The notes beneath the pieces were generated by a model that saw only the letters and a list, made by a program, of their open reading frames with translations, was not told the DNA's origin and made no database searches. Below, piece after piece: positions 34,026-43,240 of a stretch of 64,000 bases of DNA; the stretch's first letter is position 1; every line of letters begins with the position of its first letter. This DNA is from Hyalangium versicolor. Lineage in GTDB: Bacteria > Myxococcota > Myxococcia > Myxococcales > Myxococcaceae. The stretch is from NCBI RefSeq assembly GCF_020103695.1, contig NZ_JAHXBF010000004.1, forward strand, positions 434,001-498,000. Reading direction: 5' to 3'. The position numbers and the translations under genes were made by a program.

Positions 34026-35705
34026 ATGGGCTCGAAGGAGGACGGCAGTCACAGCCTGACGCTCTTGCGAGAAGAGGCCTCGAGAGGCCCCGACGGCGCA
34101 CGCACTCCGGTGCTGGACGGCATGTCGGAAGCAGAGCTCGATGCCATCGTCAGCATGCTGCGCACGGACAAGAACCTCACCGTCGCGCCAGCCCTCACGA
34201 CTTCCGGGCGCTGGGGCGCGCTGAGCGAGCGGCTGCTGCTGAGCAACCCGGGCGCGCTCGATCCGCGCGAGGCTCGCGACGAGGCCGCGCGACAGGCCTG
34301 GTTCATCGGTCTGGACGAGAAAGTCGTGGGGCCGCTCGAGTTCTCGGCGCTGCGGACCTATTGGGAGCGCGGAGAGCTGGGGCCTGATTCGCTGTGCTGG
34401 CGCAAGGGCTTCGAGGACTGGCAGCCGGTGTGCCGGGTGCGCGGACTGGCGGAGCTGCTCGCGCCGCGTGCGACGATCGATCCCTCGACGCCCGAGGATC
34501 TGGTGCCCAACCGCCGCGCCAGTGCGCTGGACTTCCCCCTGAGGGGCGCCGAGGCCCTGCGCATCCTGGCGACCGAGGACACGCCGCCACCGCTCCCGAT
34601 CCTGGCCCCTTCGCTTCCGCCTCCCGTGCTGGAGCATGAGCCCGTGACGGCTCCCGCGCTCGAGGCCGAGCCCGACACCGTGCCGGATGCGCCTCGGGCC
34701 CAGGACTTCGCCGGAGCCCATGAGATTCTCGCCGCGCGCCCGCCGACCCAGGTGGAAGTGCGTGTGCGCGGAGGCGCCTGGCTCGCGCTGGGTGGAGGCC
34801 TCGTGGGCGGCATGCTCGTGAGCTGCGCCGTGTGGCTGCTCGGGCTGTCGGCCGGCTCGGGCGTGTCCCTCCACGCGCGCGATACGCAGGGCCGTGCCTC
34901 CACGGCTTCGCCCGCTCCCGTGAATCCGGGCCTGCCTCCGGCCGCTGTGGCTTCCAAGCCTGACGCCACGGCGGCCCCCGTGGCCTCCAAGCCGGATGCC
35001 ACAGCGGTCCCGGCGGCTTCCAAGCCGGCCACCGCGGGGCTCGTACCCGCCCTCGGCGGGGGCTCGGGTCTCGGCAGTGCCGCCGTCTCCCAGAAGATGC
35101 CTCCCCCTGCTCCGACGCCGATCGCCCGGTCGGCTCCAGCGGGGACCGACACCGTGGAGGTGAAGCGCCCCGCCGCTGTCGTGCGCCCGGCACTGCCGGA
35201 TCCGTCCTTGCGCAAGCCGACGAAGCCAGAGCTGGCGGCACAGCCGGAGTCCTCGGCCCCGGAGCGCGTGGCCGCTCGTGCGACCGAGAAGGAGGACGAG
35301 ATCGATCCAGACCTCGCCCTGGACGCGGAGTTCGCACGCGAGCTCTTCGATCCCGCGAAGCGGGCCAAGCCCGTGCAGCGCACGGTGTGGATCCCTCCCG
35401 AGCCTACCCCGATGCAGCCTCCCGCCTCGCTCTCCGAGTCGGATGTCTTCTCGGTGGTGGTCGCCAACAAAGCGGACGTTGCCTCGTGCGTCAGCGGGCA
35501 GAAGCTCGCGTCGGAGGAGGGAAGCCGAAAGGTAGTGCTGCGCTGGACCATCCTGCCGAGCGGCCGTGTCACGGACGTGGAGACCGAGACCACCCGGCTC
35601 CGAGGCACGCCGCTGGCCCTCTGCCTCGAGGACAAGATCCAGGCCTGGACCTTCCCGAAGCATCGCGAGCAGGGCGGTCCGGTCCGCTTCCCGTTCGTGT
35701 TCTGA
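34026..35705 (+). CDS. GYF_2-domain membrane protein with TonB-type C-terminus (AgmX/GltJ-like)
   Basis: A 559-residue protein. Residues 85-150 hold a GYF_2/DUF4339 domain: ARQAWFIGLDEKVVGPLEFS, LRTYWERGELGPDSLCW, KGFEDWQPV. A membrane segment (GGGLVGGMLVSCAVWLLGL) lies near 265. A long Pro/Ala linker follows, containing three imperfect copies of an ASKPDATA unit (34947-35030). The last 110 residues resemble a TonB C-terminal/AgmX-type domain: VVVANKADVASCVSGQ, KVVLRWTILPSGRVTDVETE, LCLEDKIQAWTFPKHREQGG. This is the layout of myxobacterial AgmX/GltJ relatives involved in gliding-motility complexes or energised envelope proteins, but the N-terminal zinc finger of GltJ is absent. A stem-loop follows the stop. 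Confidence 0.82.
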   Translation: MGSKEDGSHSLTLLREEASRGPDGARTPVLDGMSEAELDAIVSMLRTDKNLTVAPALTTSGRWGALSERLLLSNPGALDPREARDEAARQAWFIGLDEKVVGPLEFSALRTYWERGELGPDSLCWRKGFEDWQPVCRVRGLAELLAPRATIDPSTPEDLVPNRRASALDFPLRGAEALRILATEDTPPPLPILAPSLPPPVLEHEPVTAPALEAEPDTVPDAPRAQDFAGAHEILAARPPTQVEVRVRGGAWLALGGGLVGGMLVSCAVWLLGLSAGSGVSLHARDTQGRASTASPAPVNPGLPPAAVASKPDATAAPVASKPDATAVPAASKPATAGLVPALGGGSGLGSAAVSQKMPPPAPTPIARSAPAGTDTVEVKRPAAVVRPALPDPSLRKPTKPELAAQPESSAPERVAARATEKEDEIDPDLALDAEFARELFDPAKRAKPVQRTVWIPPEPTPMQPPASLSESDVFSVVVANKADVASCVSGQKLASEEGSRKVVLRWTILPSGRVTDVETETTRLRGTPLALCLEDKIQAWTFPKHREQGGPVRFPFVF

Positions 35706-35710
35706 GGCTC

Positions 35711-35739
35711 CCGGCCTCTCGTGCCATGCGAGAGGCCGG
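35711..35739. terminator. Bidirectional stem-loop between convergent genes
   Basis: CCGGCCTCTCG at 35711-35721 pairs with CGAGAGGCCGG at 35729-35739 around a 7-base loop, in the 43-base gap between the GYF_2 gene and the P450 gene that face each other. Perfect symmetry suits termination in both directions; there is no long T-run. Confidence 0.6.
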
Positions 35740-35748
35740 CGTCTCCCC

Positions 35749-36939
35749 TCACCCTGGGAGGAGCTCCACGGGGAGCTCCCGCGGCCCGCGCACCGAGAGC
35801 GAGAGGTTCCACGTCACGGGCCCACGCGAGGCGATGGCGCTGAAGCGCGACAGGAGTGACTCGAGGCCCAAGCGGGCCTCCAGCCGAGCCAGCGGTGCCC
35901 CCAGACAGAAGTGGATGCCGTGCCCGAAGGGCAGATTCTGCGGGCCGGGACGATCAATCCGGAACTGATCCGCATCGGGGAAGCGAGACTCGTCCCGGTT
36001 GGCCGAACCCAGGAGCACCAGCACCCACGCCCCCGCGGGCAACCGCGCTCCACCCAGCTCCGTCTCGGCTGTGGTAACGCGCATGATGGCGTGGACGGGC
36101 GGCTCGAAGCGAAGCACCTCCTCCACCAGCTTCGGCACCAGCGAGAGGTCCGCGCGCACGCGCTCCGCTACCTGGGGATGCTCGATCAACATCCGCACGG
36201 AATGGTTGAGCAGGTGGGTGGTCGTCTCCAGTCCGGCGATGAGCAACATGAAGAAGAAGCTCAGAAGCTCCGCCTCCGTGAGCGCATCTCCCTCCACGCG
36301 CGTGGCGATCAAGTCGCTCACCATGTCATTGCCCGGGCGGCGGCGGCGCTGCGCGAGCACCTCGGACAGGAACCCTCGCGCCTCTCGGACGGTGGTGCGG
36401 ATCTGCTCCATGCGCCGGGTGTCTCCCGGTTGGACGGAGGAGGTGCTCGTCAGGTCATCGGCCCAGCGCGCGAAGCGGGGCTGGAGCGAGACATCCAATC
36501 CCAGCAGCTCGCCCATCACTCCCGCGGGCAGCGGCCGGGAGAAGGCGTCGATGAAATCAATGGGCTGTCCCGCGGGCAGCTGCGCGGCGAAGGACTCGGC
36601 GAGGTTGCGCACCCAGGGCTCCATCCGGCTCAGCGCGGTGGGGCCGAAGGCTCGGCCCACGAGCGCCCGGAGCCGCCCGTGCACGGGGGGATCCTGGACG
36701 ACCATCGAGTGGGCGAACGGCGGATCCTCGAGCCAGGAGGGACAAGTGGCGCGGCGCATTCCCTCGGAGGAGAAGAGCTGGGGGTTCTTCAGGACGGCGG
36801 TGACATCATCGAAGCGCGTCACCGCCCAGAGCCCTCCCGGATCCACCTGACACACGGGCGATGAGCGCCGGAGTTCGGCGTAGTGCGGGTACGGGTTGGC
36901 GCGCACCCCGGGAGCCAACAGGTTCAACCGTGGGCTCAT
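35749..36939 (-). CDS. Cytochrome P450
   Basis: A 396-residue bacterial class I P450. The I-helix reads FMLLIAGLETTTHLLN (Ala-Gly-x-Glu-Thr-Thr), the K-helix EEVLRFEPP (ExxR), the meander FPDADQFRIDRP, and the haem loop FGHGIHFCLGAPLAR with the axial Cys. N-terminal NPYPHYAELRRSSPV is typical. It should use ferredoxin and ferredoxin reductase from elsewhere to hydroxylate or epoxidise a small hydrophobic substrate. No synthase or redox partner is beside it. The divergently transcribed GNAT gene starts about 100 bases away, so the two may share a regulatory region. Confidence 0.95.
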   Translation of the reverse strand: MSPRLNLLAPGVRANPYPHYAELRRSSPVCQVDPGGLWAVTRFDDVTAVLKNPQLFSSEGMRRATCPSWLEDPPFAHSMVVQDPPVHGRLRALVGRAFGPTALSRMEPWVRNLAESFAAQLPAGQPIDFIDAFSRPLPAGVMGELLGLDVSLQPRFARWADDLTSTSSVQPGDTRRMEQIRTTVREARGFLSEVLAQRRRRPGNDMVSDLIATRVEGDALTEAELLSFFFMLLIAGLETTTHLLNHSVRMLIEHPQVAERVRADLSLVPKLVEEVLRFEPPVHAIMRVTTAETELGGARLPAGAWVLVLLGSANRDESRFPDADQFRIDRPGPQNLPFGHGIHFCLGAPLARLEARLGLESLLSRFSAIASRGPVTWNLSLSVRGPRELPVELLPG

Positions 36940-37042
36940 GGCATCCTTCTTCTTTTGAGAGGGAATCGCAGGCTAACGCACTGGCCGCGAAATGCAGACA
37001 AAAGGTGGAGGGAGCAGGCCCCTGTTAGGCTGGAGCGCGCCG

Positions 37043-38149
37043 ATGAGCCCCATGCGCCGTGCCACCTCGGAGGACAACGCCGCCCTGCTGGAGCTGTTCG
37101 GAGCGGTGCCCATGCAGGGAGAGCTGGTGCTTTCCACACAGCGAGCCCCGGACTACTTCGCCCTCCTCGCGCTGCAGCGAGGCACGCATGAAGTGTGGGT
37201 CCACGACGAGGGCAGGCAGCTGGACGGCATGGGAGCCATCCACGTTCGCGAGGGGTGGTTGGAGGGCCAACCGTGCCGCGTGGGCTACTTGGGAGATCTC
37301 CGCGCCCGCTTCTCCGCGCGCCGCAGCCGGGGGCTTTCGCGCTTCTATGGACCCATCCTGGAGGAGGCCGCCGAGCGCCACGGCGTGAGCGCATTCCTCA
37401 CCGCGGTGATGGCCACCAACGCCGGAGCGCTCCAGGCGTTGGTGAGACGAAAGGCATCACGGCTGGCACAGCCGCACTATGCGCTGCTGCGCCGCTTCTC
37501 GGCCGTGTCCGTCCAGTTCGCGCTGCGTCGCAGGCCGCGCTCGAGCACATACACCGTGCGCCGAGCCACGGCTGGAGATGTGCCTGCCATGGCCGCGCTG
37601 CTGGATGCGGACCACCGGACGCGCCCTTTCGGTTACCGGTATGACCTGGGCGAGCTGGAGCATCGCTTGGCGCACTGGCCGGGGCTGACGGTGGAGCGCT
37701 GCTACCTGGCCTTCAATCGAGACGGACGGCTGGTGGGATGCACATCCGTGTGGGATGCGGCGGCGGTAAAGCGCTACCGGGTGCTGGCGTATCGGGGAGG
37801 CATGCGGTGGATCCGGATGGGCTTCAACGCGCTGGCCACGGTGGTGGGTGCGCCGAGGCTGCCCTCACCCGGCGAGGATTTCCGCTACTTCTACCTGTGC
37901 AACACGAGCATCGCGAGAGAGGACCCGGCCATCTTCCGCGCATTGCTGGAGCAGGTGTACGCGGATCACCACGGGCAGGGCTTCCACTTCTTCACGCTGT
38001 ACCTGGGCGAGAGGGATCCTCTCGCACCCGCGCTGAAGGGCTTCCTCCTGCGCAAGTTGGACTTCCACCTCTACGCCGTGACGCCGGCCAGCCGCCCGAG
38101 GGATGAGTTCCCTCCAGGGCGCACCGGGTTCGAGATCGCCCTGCCCTGA
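37043..38149 (+). CDS. Tandem GNAT N-acetyltransferase
   Basis: A 368-residue protein with two GNAT halves: the first (MRRATSEDNAALLELFG, then VGYLGDLRARFSARRSRGLS, with an RxxG-type turn in a degenerate CoA loop) and the second (YTVRRATAGDVPAMAALL, RCYLAFNRDGRLVGCTSVWD). The second half carries the more recognisable acceptor side. I start it at the ATG at 37043 because GGAG lies 7 bases before; the frame extends to 36992 without a better start. Substrate unknown. It is divergent to the P450 gene and converges on the MATE gene. Confidence 0.75.
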   Translation: MSPMRRATSEDNAALLELFGAVPMQGELVLSTQRAPDYFALLALQRGTHEVWVHDEGRQLDGMGAIHVREGWLEGQPCRVGYLGDLRARFSARRSRGLSRFYGPILEEAAERHGVSAFLTAVMATNAGALQALVRRKASRLAQPHYALLRRFSAVSVQFALRRRPRSSTYTVRRATAGDVPAMAALLDADHRTRPFGYRYDLGELEHRLAHWPGLTVERCYLAFNRDGRLVGCTSVWDAAAVKRYRVLAYRGGMRWIRMGFNALATVVGAPRLPSPGEDFRYFYLCNTSIAREDPAIFRALLEQVYADHHGQGFHFFTLYLGERDPLAPALKGFLLRKLDFHLYAVTPASRPRDEFPPGRTGFEIALP

Positions 38150-38175
38150 GCACGGTCCTCGTCGCGCGGGGCGAG

Positions 38176-39627
38176 TTACAGTTCGCGAAGCTTCCAGCGG
38201 CCTCTGCGGAAGAGCCATGCGCTCACCACGGCGAGGAGACAGTAGCTGACGGTGATGGAGAGGAACGCGCCCAGGGGGCCGAGCTGCACCGGGTTCGCGA
38301 GCACCCAGGCCAGCGGAAGCTCCAACACCCAGAAGCAGCCGATGTTGATGAGCGTGGGGGTGATGGTGTCTCCCGCGCCGTTGAAGGCCTGCTCGAGCAC
38401 GATGCCGAAGGCATAGAAGAGGAAGCCGCTGCTGACGATGCGCAGGCACGTCACTCCATATGCCGCAGCGGCGGGGTCGTCCGTGAAGGCGCCGACGATG
38501 GGCCCGGCCGCGAGGATGAAGAGGAGCCCCAGGGTGCCCAGGAAGACCATGGCGTAGCGAGCGGCGGTCCACACGGCCTGCTCGCCGCGTTCGGGCTTCC
38601 TGGCTCCGAGGCTCTGGCCCACGAGCGTGCCGGCCGCGTTGCCGAGCCCCCACGAGGGCAGCAACGCGAACATGATGATGCGCAGGGCGATGGTGTAGCC
38701 CGCGACGGCCGTGCTGCCGAAGGCGGAGACGATGCGAGCCAGAATCAACCAGCTCGACGTGCTCACGAAGGCCTGGAACATGCCGGTGCCGGATAGGAAG
38801 AGCAGGGACAGCATGGTCCGTGGCTCCAGCCGCAGGTGGACGAAGCGGATCCGGAAGTGTCCGGTGCCTCGGGCGAGCCAGTAGAGCTGATACATCACCC
38901 CCATGCTGCGACCGAGCGTGGTGGCCACGGCGGCACCCACCACTCCCATTTCCGGGAAGGGCCCCCAGCCGAAGATGAAACAGGGAGCCAGGAGGATGTT
39001 GAGCGCATTGGCCAGCCACAGCACGCGCATGGCGATGGCGGCATCACCCGCGCCTCGGAAGATGGCATTGATGAGGAACAGGAGGACGACATTGCCCATG
39101 CTTCCCAACATGACCTTCGTGTAGCGCACGCCATGTTCGAGCACCCAGGGTGAGCCTCCCATGAGCGCCAGGAGCGGCCGGGCGAACAGGAAGCCCGCGA
39201 GACACAGGGGCACGCTGAGCAGCACCCCGAGGCCGATGATCTGGACGGCGCTGCGAGCGGCCTGATCGGCATCCTTCTCACCGATCCGCCGGGAGACGGT
39301 GGCGGAGGCACCGATGCTGAGTCCGATGGCCACGGCATAGATGATGGTGAACATGGCCTCGGTGAGGCCGACGGTGGCGACGGCATCGGGCCCGAGCCGG
39401 CCAACGAGGAAGACGTCCACCACGGCGAAGACGGACTCGAGGACGGTCTCCAGCACCATGGGGACGGAGAGCAGGAAGATGGCGCGCCGGAGAGAGCCCT
39501 CGGTGAAATCGGCGTGAGAACCGCGGAGGGCCTCCTTGAGGGAGGCCCAGAGGCTCTGGGATTCGGGAGGGGGAGGCCCACCTGACTCCGGAGGGGGAGT
39601 TGTTTCCGAGCGAGGTGTCTCCGACAT
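38176..39627 (-). CDS. MATE-family multidrug/toxin efflux transporter
   Basis: A 483-residue protein with twelve hydrophobic segments in two similar halves. The first half starts LLSVPMVLETVLESVFAVVD (the P-x-hydrophobic start of MATE helix 1) and later has RGAGDAAIAMRVLWLANALN; the second has FVSTSSWLILARIVSAFGS and LVGQSLGARKPERGEQA. MATE proteins are Na+ or H+ coupled exporters of drugs and metabolites. The start at 39627 gives a Pro-rich soluble leader (TTPPPESGGPPPPES). The gene lies 11 bases after the truncated SitI3-like fragment on the same strand, possibly by chance, and converges with the GNAT gene. Confidence 0.9.
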   Translation of the reverse strand: MSETPRSETTPPPESGGPPPPESQSLWASLKEALRGSHADFTEGSLRRAIFLLSVPMVLETVLESVFAVVDVFLVGRLGPDAVATVGLTEAMFTIIYAVAIGLSIGASATVSRRIGEKDADQAARSAVQIIGLGVLLSVPLCLAGFLFARPLLALMGGSPWVLEHGVRYTKVMLGSMGNVVLLFLINAIFRGAGDAAIAMRVLWLANALNILLAPCFIFGWGPFPEMGVVGAAVATTLGRSMGVMYQLYWLARGTGHFRIRFVHLRLEPRTMLSLLFLSGTGMFQAFVSTSSWLILARIVSAFGSTAVAGYTIALRIIMFALLPSWGLGNAAGTLVGQSLGARKPERGEQAVWTAARYAMVFLGTLGLLFILAAGPIVGAFTDDPAAAAYGVTCLRIVSSGFLFYAFGIVLEQAFNGAGDTITPTLINIGCFWVLELPLAWVLANPVQLGPLGAFLSITVSYCLLAVVSAWLFRRGRWKLREL

Positions 39628-39638
39628 GTCCGCGCCTC

Positions 39639-39983
39639 TTATCGCACGGACACCTCGCGGAAGACGATGTCCTGCTCGGAGCCCAGGCGTCGTGCTGTCT
39701 CCACGAAGCGCTCCGAGGCGATGATGGCCGCCAAGAAGTCTTCCAGGCGAAAGGCATCGACCCCCTGGGGCAGGGACGATGCCTTCAAGATGAGTTCCTC
39801 CGAACGCGCCCATAGCTTACGGCCACACTTCGTGCAGGGCTCGGGCCGGTACTCTGGCAGGCACTCGGGATGCGCCTGGCTCTGAGGCAGCAACTCCAGT
39901 TCGAGCAACTCCAGTGGGCTCTTCTGCCGGAAGCGCAGTTGTGCGCGGCACCCCCTGAGTCCCTGGACTCTCTCCGCCTCCAA
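39639..39983 (-). pseudogene. Truncated double-CXXCG (SitI3-type) immunity-family gene
   Basis: A 114-residue remnant. It reads LRGCRAQLRFRQKSPLELLE, then HPECLPEYRPEPCTKCGRK, LPQGVDAFRLEDFLA and RFVETARRLGSEQDIVF. These are the landmarks of the C-terminal half of the myxobacterial double-CXXCG motif family, to which the SitI3 immunity protein against the outer-membrane-exchanged toxin SitA3 belongs. The N-terminal half with the first CXXCG is missing: 18 bases before the TTG at 39983 there is an in-frame stop, and the DUF3427 helicase gene ends at 40011. So the 5' part was lost, most likely during insertion or deletion at this junction. The fragment is probably non-functional. Confidence 0.75.
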
Positions 39984-40010
39984 TCTGCTCGAGGAACTAC
40001 ATCAACCATC

Positions 40011-43000
40011 TCAGCCAGCTACGAGCTTTGCGCGCTCAAGCAACTCCACAGGAAGTTCGTACTCCAGCTTCCAGACAATCGCCATCGGCCGTGAACCCTC
40101 GTGCTTCATATAGTTTGCAGGACCCGCGTAGACATAGGGAGATGCTCCCAGGAGGCCCTCCTTCGCCTCTCGAATGAAGAGGTGCACAGAGGAGCCTCGC
40201 GCTACATGCGTGACGTACCGCTGCCCCGTCTCCGAATTCTCACTCGTCAGGTTCTGCGACTCCCAGTGGAACAGGAGTGACGAGATGGCGTAGTCCCGGT
40301 AGCGCGTCGTCGGCGAGTAGTGCCGCTCCGTCTTCTGCAGCGTCACGAATAGCAAGTCCGCCCGCTCCGACTCCACCCACTTCACGCCCTGGCGCACCGA
40401 GTTCGGCTTCTCCACGCCGAAGGCCGCAAGTGCCTCATCTCTGCTGTACCGCGCATGCACCCTCAGCGGCACCTGTTCCAACAAGTCCAGTGCGGGTGTC
40501 ACCCGCTCCAGGCGATCGGCCAGCAACGCCAGGACTTCAAGCAACTCCTGCCGACGCGCCGGCTCAGCCCATAACCTCTCGAACCCCTCGTCCAAGCGTT
40601 CCAGCGGCTCGTTTGAGCCCCAGAGCGAGAAGTGCAGCATCCAGCGCAGTCTCAACTCGCGGCGGGACACTCCCTCCGTACGCGGAGGCATAGGCCGATC
40701 GAGTAACGCGCGGTAGGTCGCCAACCTCTCCGGGTCATCCAGGTGCAGCATCCGACCGATTGCTCCCGCCAGCTTCGCGTCTTCCGGTCCAGCTGGCTCC
40801 ACCGCGAGGCCCGCCTCACGCCGGAGTTCTGCCCACCCTCGCTTGCTGCCCCTGTACAGCGCCTCTGGCTCGATACCCGTCTCCTCCAAGAAACGGGCGA
40901 GCCCCACATCTCCCAAGCTGCGCAATTCCGCCACCAGCCCACGCCAGCCAATGTTCAGCGCTCGGCGCACGTTCTCCAGCACCAGCCCCGTCGCCACCCG
41001 ATCCAGAGAGAGGTGACAGCCCGCAGGCAGGTACGGGAAGCCCTGCTCCACCTGCCGCTCCAGTTCCCTCCGCGAGGTCCCCGTCAGAGCACGAAGCCGA
41101 ATGTCAAAGCGAAAGCGTGCGTTCTGCCGTCCGATGAAATCCAGCACGCTCAGGCAAGCCTTGTCGTCGCTGTGACGAAGCCCACGACCGAGTTGCTGGA
41201 GAAACACCGTCGCGCTCTCCGTGGGTCGCAAGAAGAGCACTGTGTCCACCTCGGGCACATCCAGGCCCTCATTGAACAGGTCCACGGCGAAGAGCGCGTT
41301 TACGCGCCGGTCCTTCAATGCACGAAGCGCTGCGGCTCTCTCCTCCAGCGCCGTCCGCGAAGATACCGCCACTGCGGAGATGCCGTGCTCGCGGAACCTG
41401 CGAGCCATGTACTCCGCGTGCTCGATGCTCACGCAGAAGCCCAGTGCGCGCATCCGTCCCACATCCCCTACCCGCCGTCGAACCTCCTCAATGACCTTCT
41501 GAGCCCGTGCGTCGTTACCCGTATAGACACGGCTCAGCGCTCCGAGCTCGTATCCGCCCTGCTTCCAGGCGACCCCCGACACGTCCACGTCATCGTGCAC
41601 ACCGAAATACTGGAAAGGCACCAGCAGGCCCCTATCGAGCGCCTCCCACAGCCGCAGTTCCACAGCGATGCGGCCATCGAACCACTGTTTCACGTCCTGC
41701 CCGTCCATCCGCTCGGGCGTCGCCGTCAGTCCCACCAGCACGCGAGGAGACAGGTGCTTCAGCAATCGGACATAGGTATCCGCCATGGCATGGTGGAACT
41801 CGTCCACCACCACCATGTCGAAATGCTCAGGAGAGAGCCGCGACAGGTCCACCTGTGCCAGGGATTGCACCGAAGCGAACACGTGACGCCAGTCCTCTGG
41901 CCGTTCACCGCTGACATAGAGCTCACCGAACGAACCCTCGCGCAGTACGCTCCGGAAGGTGTGGAGACTCTGGCGGAGGATGGTATCTCGGTGCGCCACG
42001 AAGAGCATCGAGTCCACGCGTCCCCGCTTGCGCAGCCGCGCGTAGTCCAGTGCCGCGAGCACCGTCTTGCCCGTGCCCGTCGCGGCCACGACCAGATTCT
42101 TCCACCGACCGTGAATCGTGCGCTCAGCCTCGAGCCGCTCCAGCATCACACGCTGGTGCTCGAAAGGCCGCACCTCGAGGCCAACAAAGGAAGGCTCGGT
42201 TCCTGCTCCCCGCTCGATGGCAATGGCGCTGTCGAAGCGCGCGGCGTCGCGAGCCGGATCATACAGCTCGAAAGCAGTGTCCTCCCAATAGGCCTCGAAG
42301 GTAGCGCGGAAGGTGTCCACGATATGGGGCTGCTCGGCCGCAGCAACGCGGACGTTCCACTCCAGCCCATCCAACAGCGCCGAGCGCGACAGATTGGACG
42401 AGCCGATGTACGCGGTGGAGAAGCCGGTTTTCCGATGGAAGAGCCAAGCTTTGGCGTGGAGCCGCGTAGTGCGAGTCTCGTAGGAGACACGAATCTCTGC
42501 CCCCAAGGCCGCGAGCGCATCGAGGGCACGCCTGTCGGTGGCGCCCATATACGTGGTGGTCAGCACGCGCAGGCGGCAACCTCTCTCACGGAGGACGCGC
42601 AATTCCGCCTCCAGCACGCGAAAGCCCTGCCACTTCACGAAAGCGCAGAGCAGATCCACTGCATCGGCGGATTCCAGTTCACGCCGCAGCTCGGTACCAA
42701 TGCGCGGCTGCGTCGGGCCGTTCACCAGGAGAGCACTTGCGCTGAGAGGGACTTCGGGGCGTGCCAAGAGCCGTGGAGGCCCCGGATGCGAGGGACGCTC
42801 CAGAAGCGCGAGAAGCACCTCGTGGGCCTCAGCAACCGGCTCGATAGTCTCCAGGCCAGCCTCTCGGCCCAGCTGAGCGATGAGACCATTCACGAGCGCA
42901 ACTTGCCGGGCAAGTGCCTCGCTTCCCTCGGCACCTCCTGTCACTACACGGAGAGCATGGCGTACCTGGGACTGAACGTGCCGAGCGAGTAGCACGTCAG

Positions 43001-43118
43001 CATCCTCCACTTCGAGACTCTCGCGCTGAACAAGCTCAGGAGGAGTCCCCTGGAGCTGCCGGGCCAGAGGAACAGTAACGAGCTGCTCATAGAGCCCGGG
43101 GACCAGCTTGACGGACAT
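40011..43118 (-). CDS. PLD-DEAD/DEAH helicase with DUF3427 domain
   Basis: A 1035-residue protein. Residues 1-125 start with LVPGLYEQLVTVPLARQL as in DUF3427 helicases. A phospholipase D-like nuclease domain (140-285) has one HKD motif (RLHAKAWLFHRKT, then GSSNLSRSALLDG). A superfamily 2 helicase core follows: Walker A AATGTGKTVLAAL, DEFHH box VVVDEFHHAMAD, TATPERMDG, DLFNEGLDVPEV and QLGRGLRHSDDKACL. The C-terminal 300 residues match DUF3427 (GWRGLVAELRSLGDVGL and later HYSPTTRYRDYAISSLLFHW). Such proteins are found in mobile and defence islands. The ATG at 43118 matches the family N-terminus; one at 43148 is possible. It is divergent to the SNF2 gene with about 120 bases between starts. Confidence 0.9.
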   Translation of the reverse strand: MSVKLVPGLYEQLVTVPLARQLQGTPPELVQRESLEVEDADVLLARHVQSQVRHALRVVTGGAEGSEALARQVALVNGLIAQLGREAGLETIEPVAEAHEVLLALLERPSHPGPPRLLARPEVPLSASALLVNGPTQPRIGTELRRELESADAVDLLCAFVKWQGFRVLEAELRVLRERGCRLRVLTTTYMGATDRRALDALAALGAEIRVSYETRTTRLHAKAWLFHRKTGFSTAYIGSSNLSRSALLDGLEWNVRVAAAEQPHIVDTFRATFEAYWEDTAFELYDPARDAARFDSAIAIERGAGTEPSFVGLEVRPFEHQRVMLERLEAERTIHGRWKNLVVAATGTGKTVLAALDYARLRKRGRVDSMLFVAHRDTILRQSLHTFRSVLREGSFGELYVSGERPEDWRHVFASVQSLAQVDLSRLSPEHFDMVVVDEFHHAMADTYVRLLKHLSPRVLVGLTATPERMDGQDVKQWFDGRIAVELRLWEALDRGLLVPFQYFGVHDDVDVSGVAWKQGGYELGALSRVYTGNDARAQKVIEEVRRRVGDVGRMRALGFCVSIEHAEYMARRFREHGISAVAVSSRTALEERAAALRALKDRRVNALFAVDLFNEGLDVPEVDTVLFLRPTESATVFLQQLGRGLRHSDDKACLSVLDFIGRQNARFRFDIRLRALTGTSRRELERQVEQGFPYLPAGCHLSLDRVATGLVLENVRRALNIGWRGLVAELRSLGDVGLARFLEETGIEPEALYRGSKRGWAELRREAGLAVEPAGPEDAKLAGAIGRMLHLDDPERLATYRALLDRPMPPRTEGVSRRELRLRWMLHFSLWGSNEPLERLDEGFERLWAEPARRQELLEVLALLADRLERVTPALDLLEQVPLRVHARYSRDEALAAFGVEKPNSVRQGVKWVESERADLLFVTLQKTERHYSPTTRYRDYAISSLLFHWESQNLTSENSETGQRYVTHVARGSSVHLFIREAKEGLLGASPYVYAGPANYMKHEGSRPMAIVWKLEYELPVELLERAKLVAG

Positions 43119-43240
43119 GGCCGCAGTGTATCTCGGCCCCTGGCTCATCCGGAGAGAAGTCCTCAGCAGGCGAGCAGGCAGCGCCCCAGAGCGCAGAACG
43201 GCCTGCCGGGAGCCCGCGACGCGGGTAGAGTCTGCGCCCC

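Noticed and set aside
40743-42992. Long + strand open frame (749 codons)
   Set aside because: Antisense shadow of the DUF3427 helicase; no motif and shadow-like composition.
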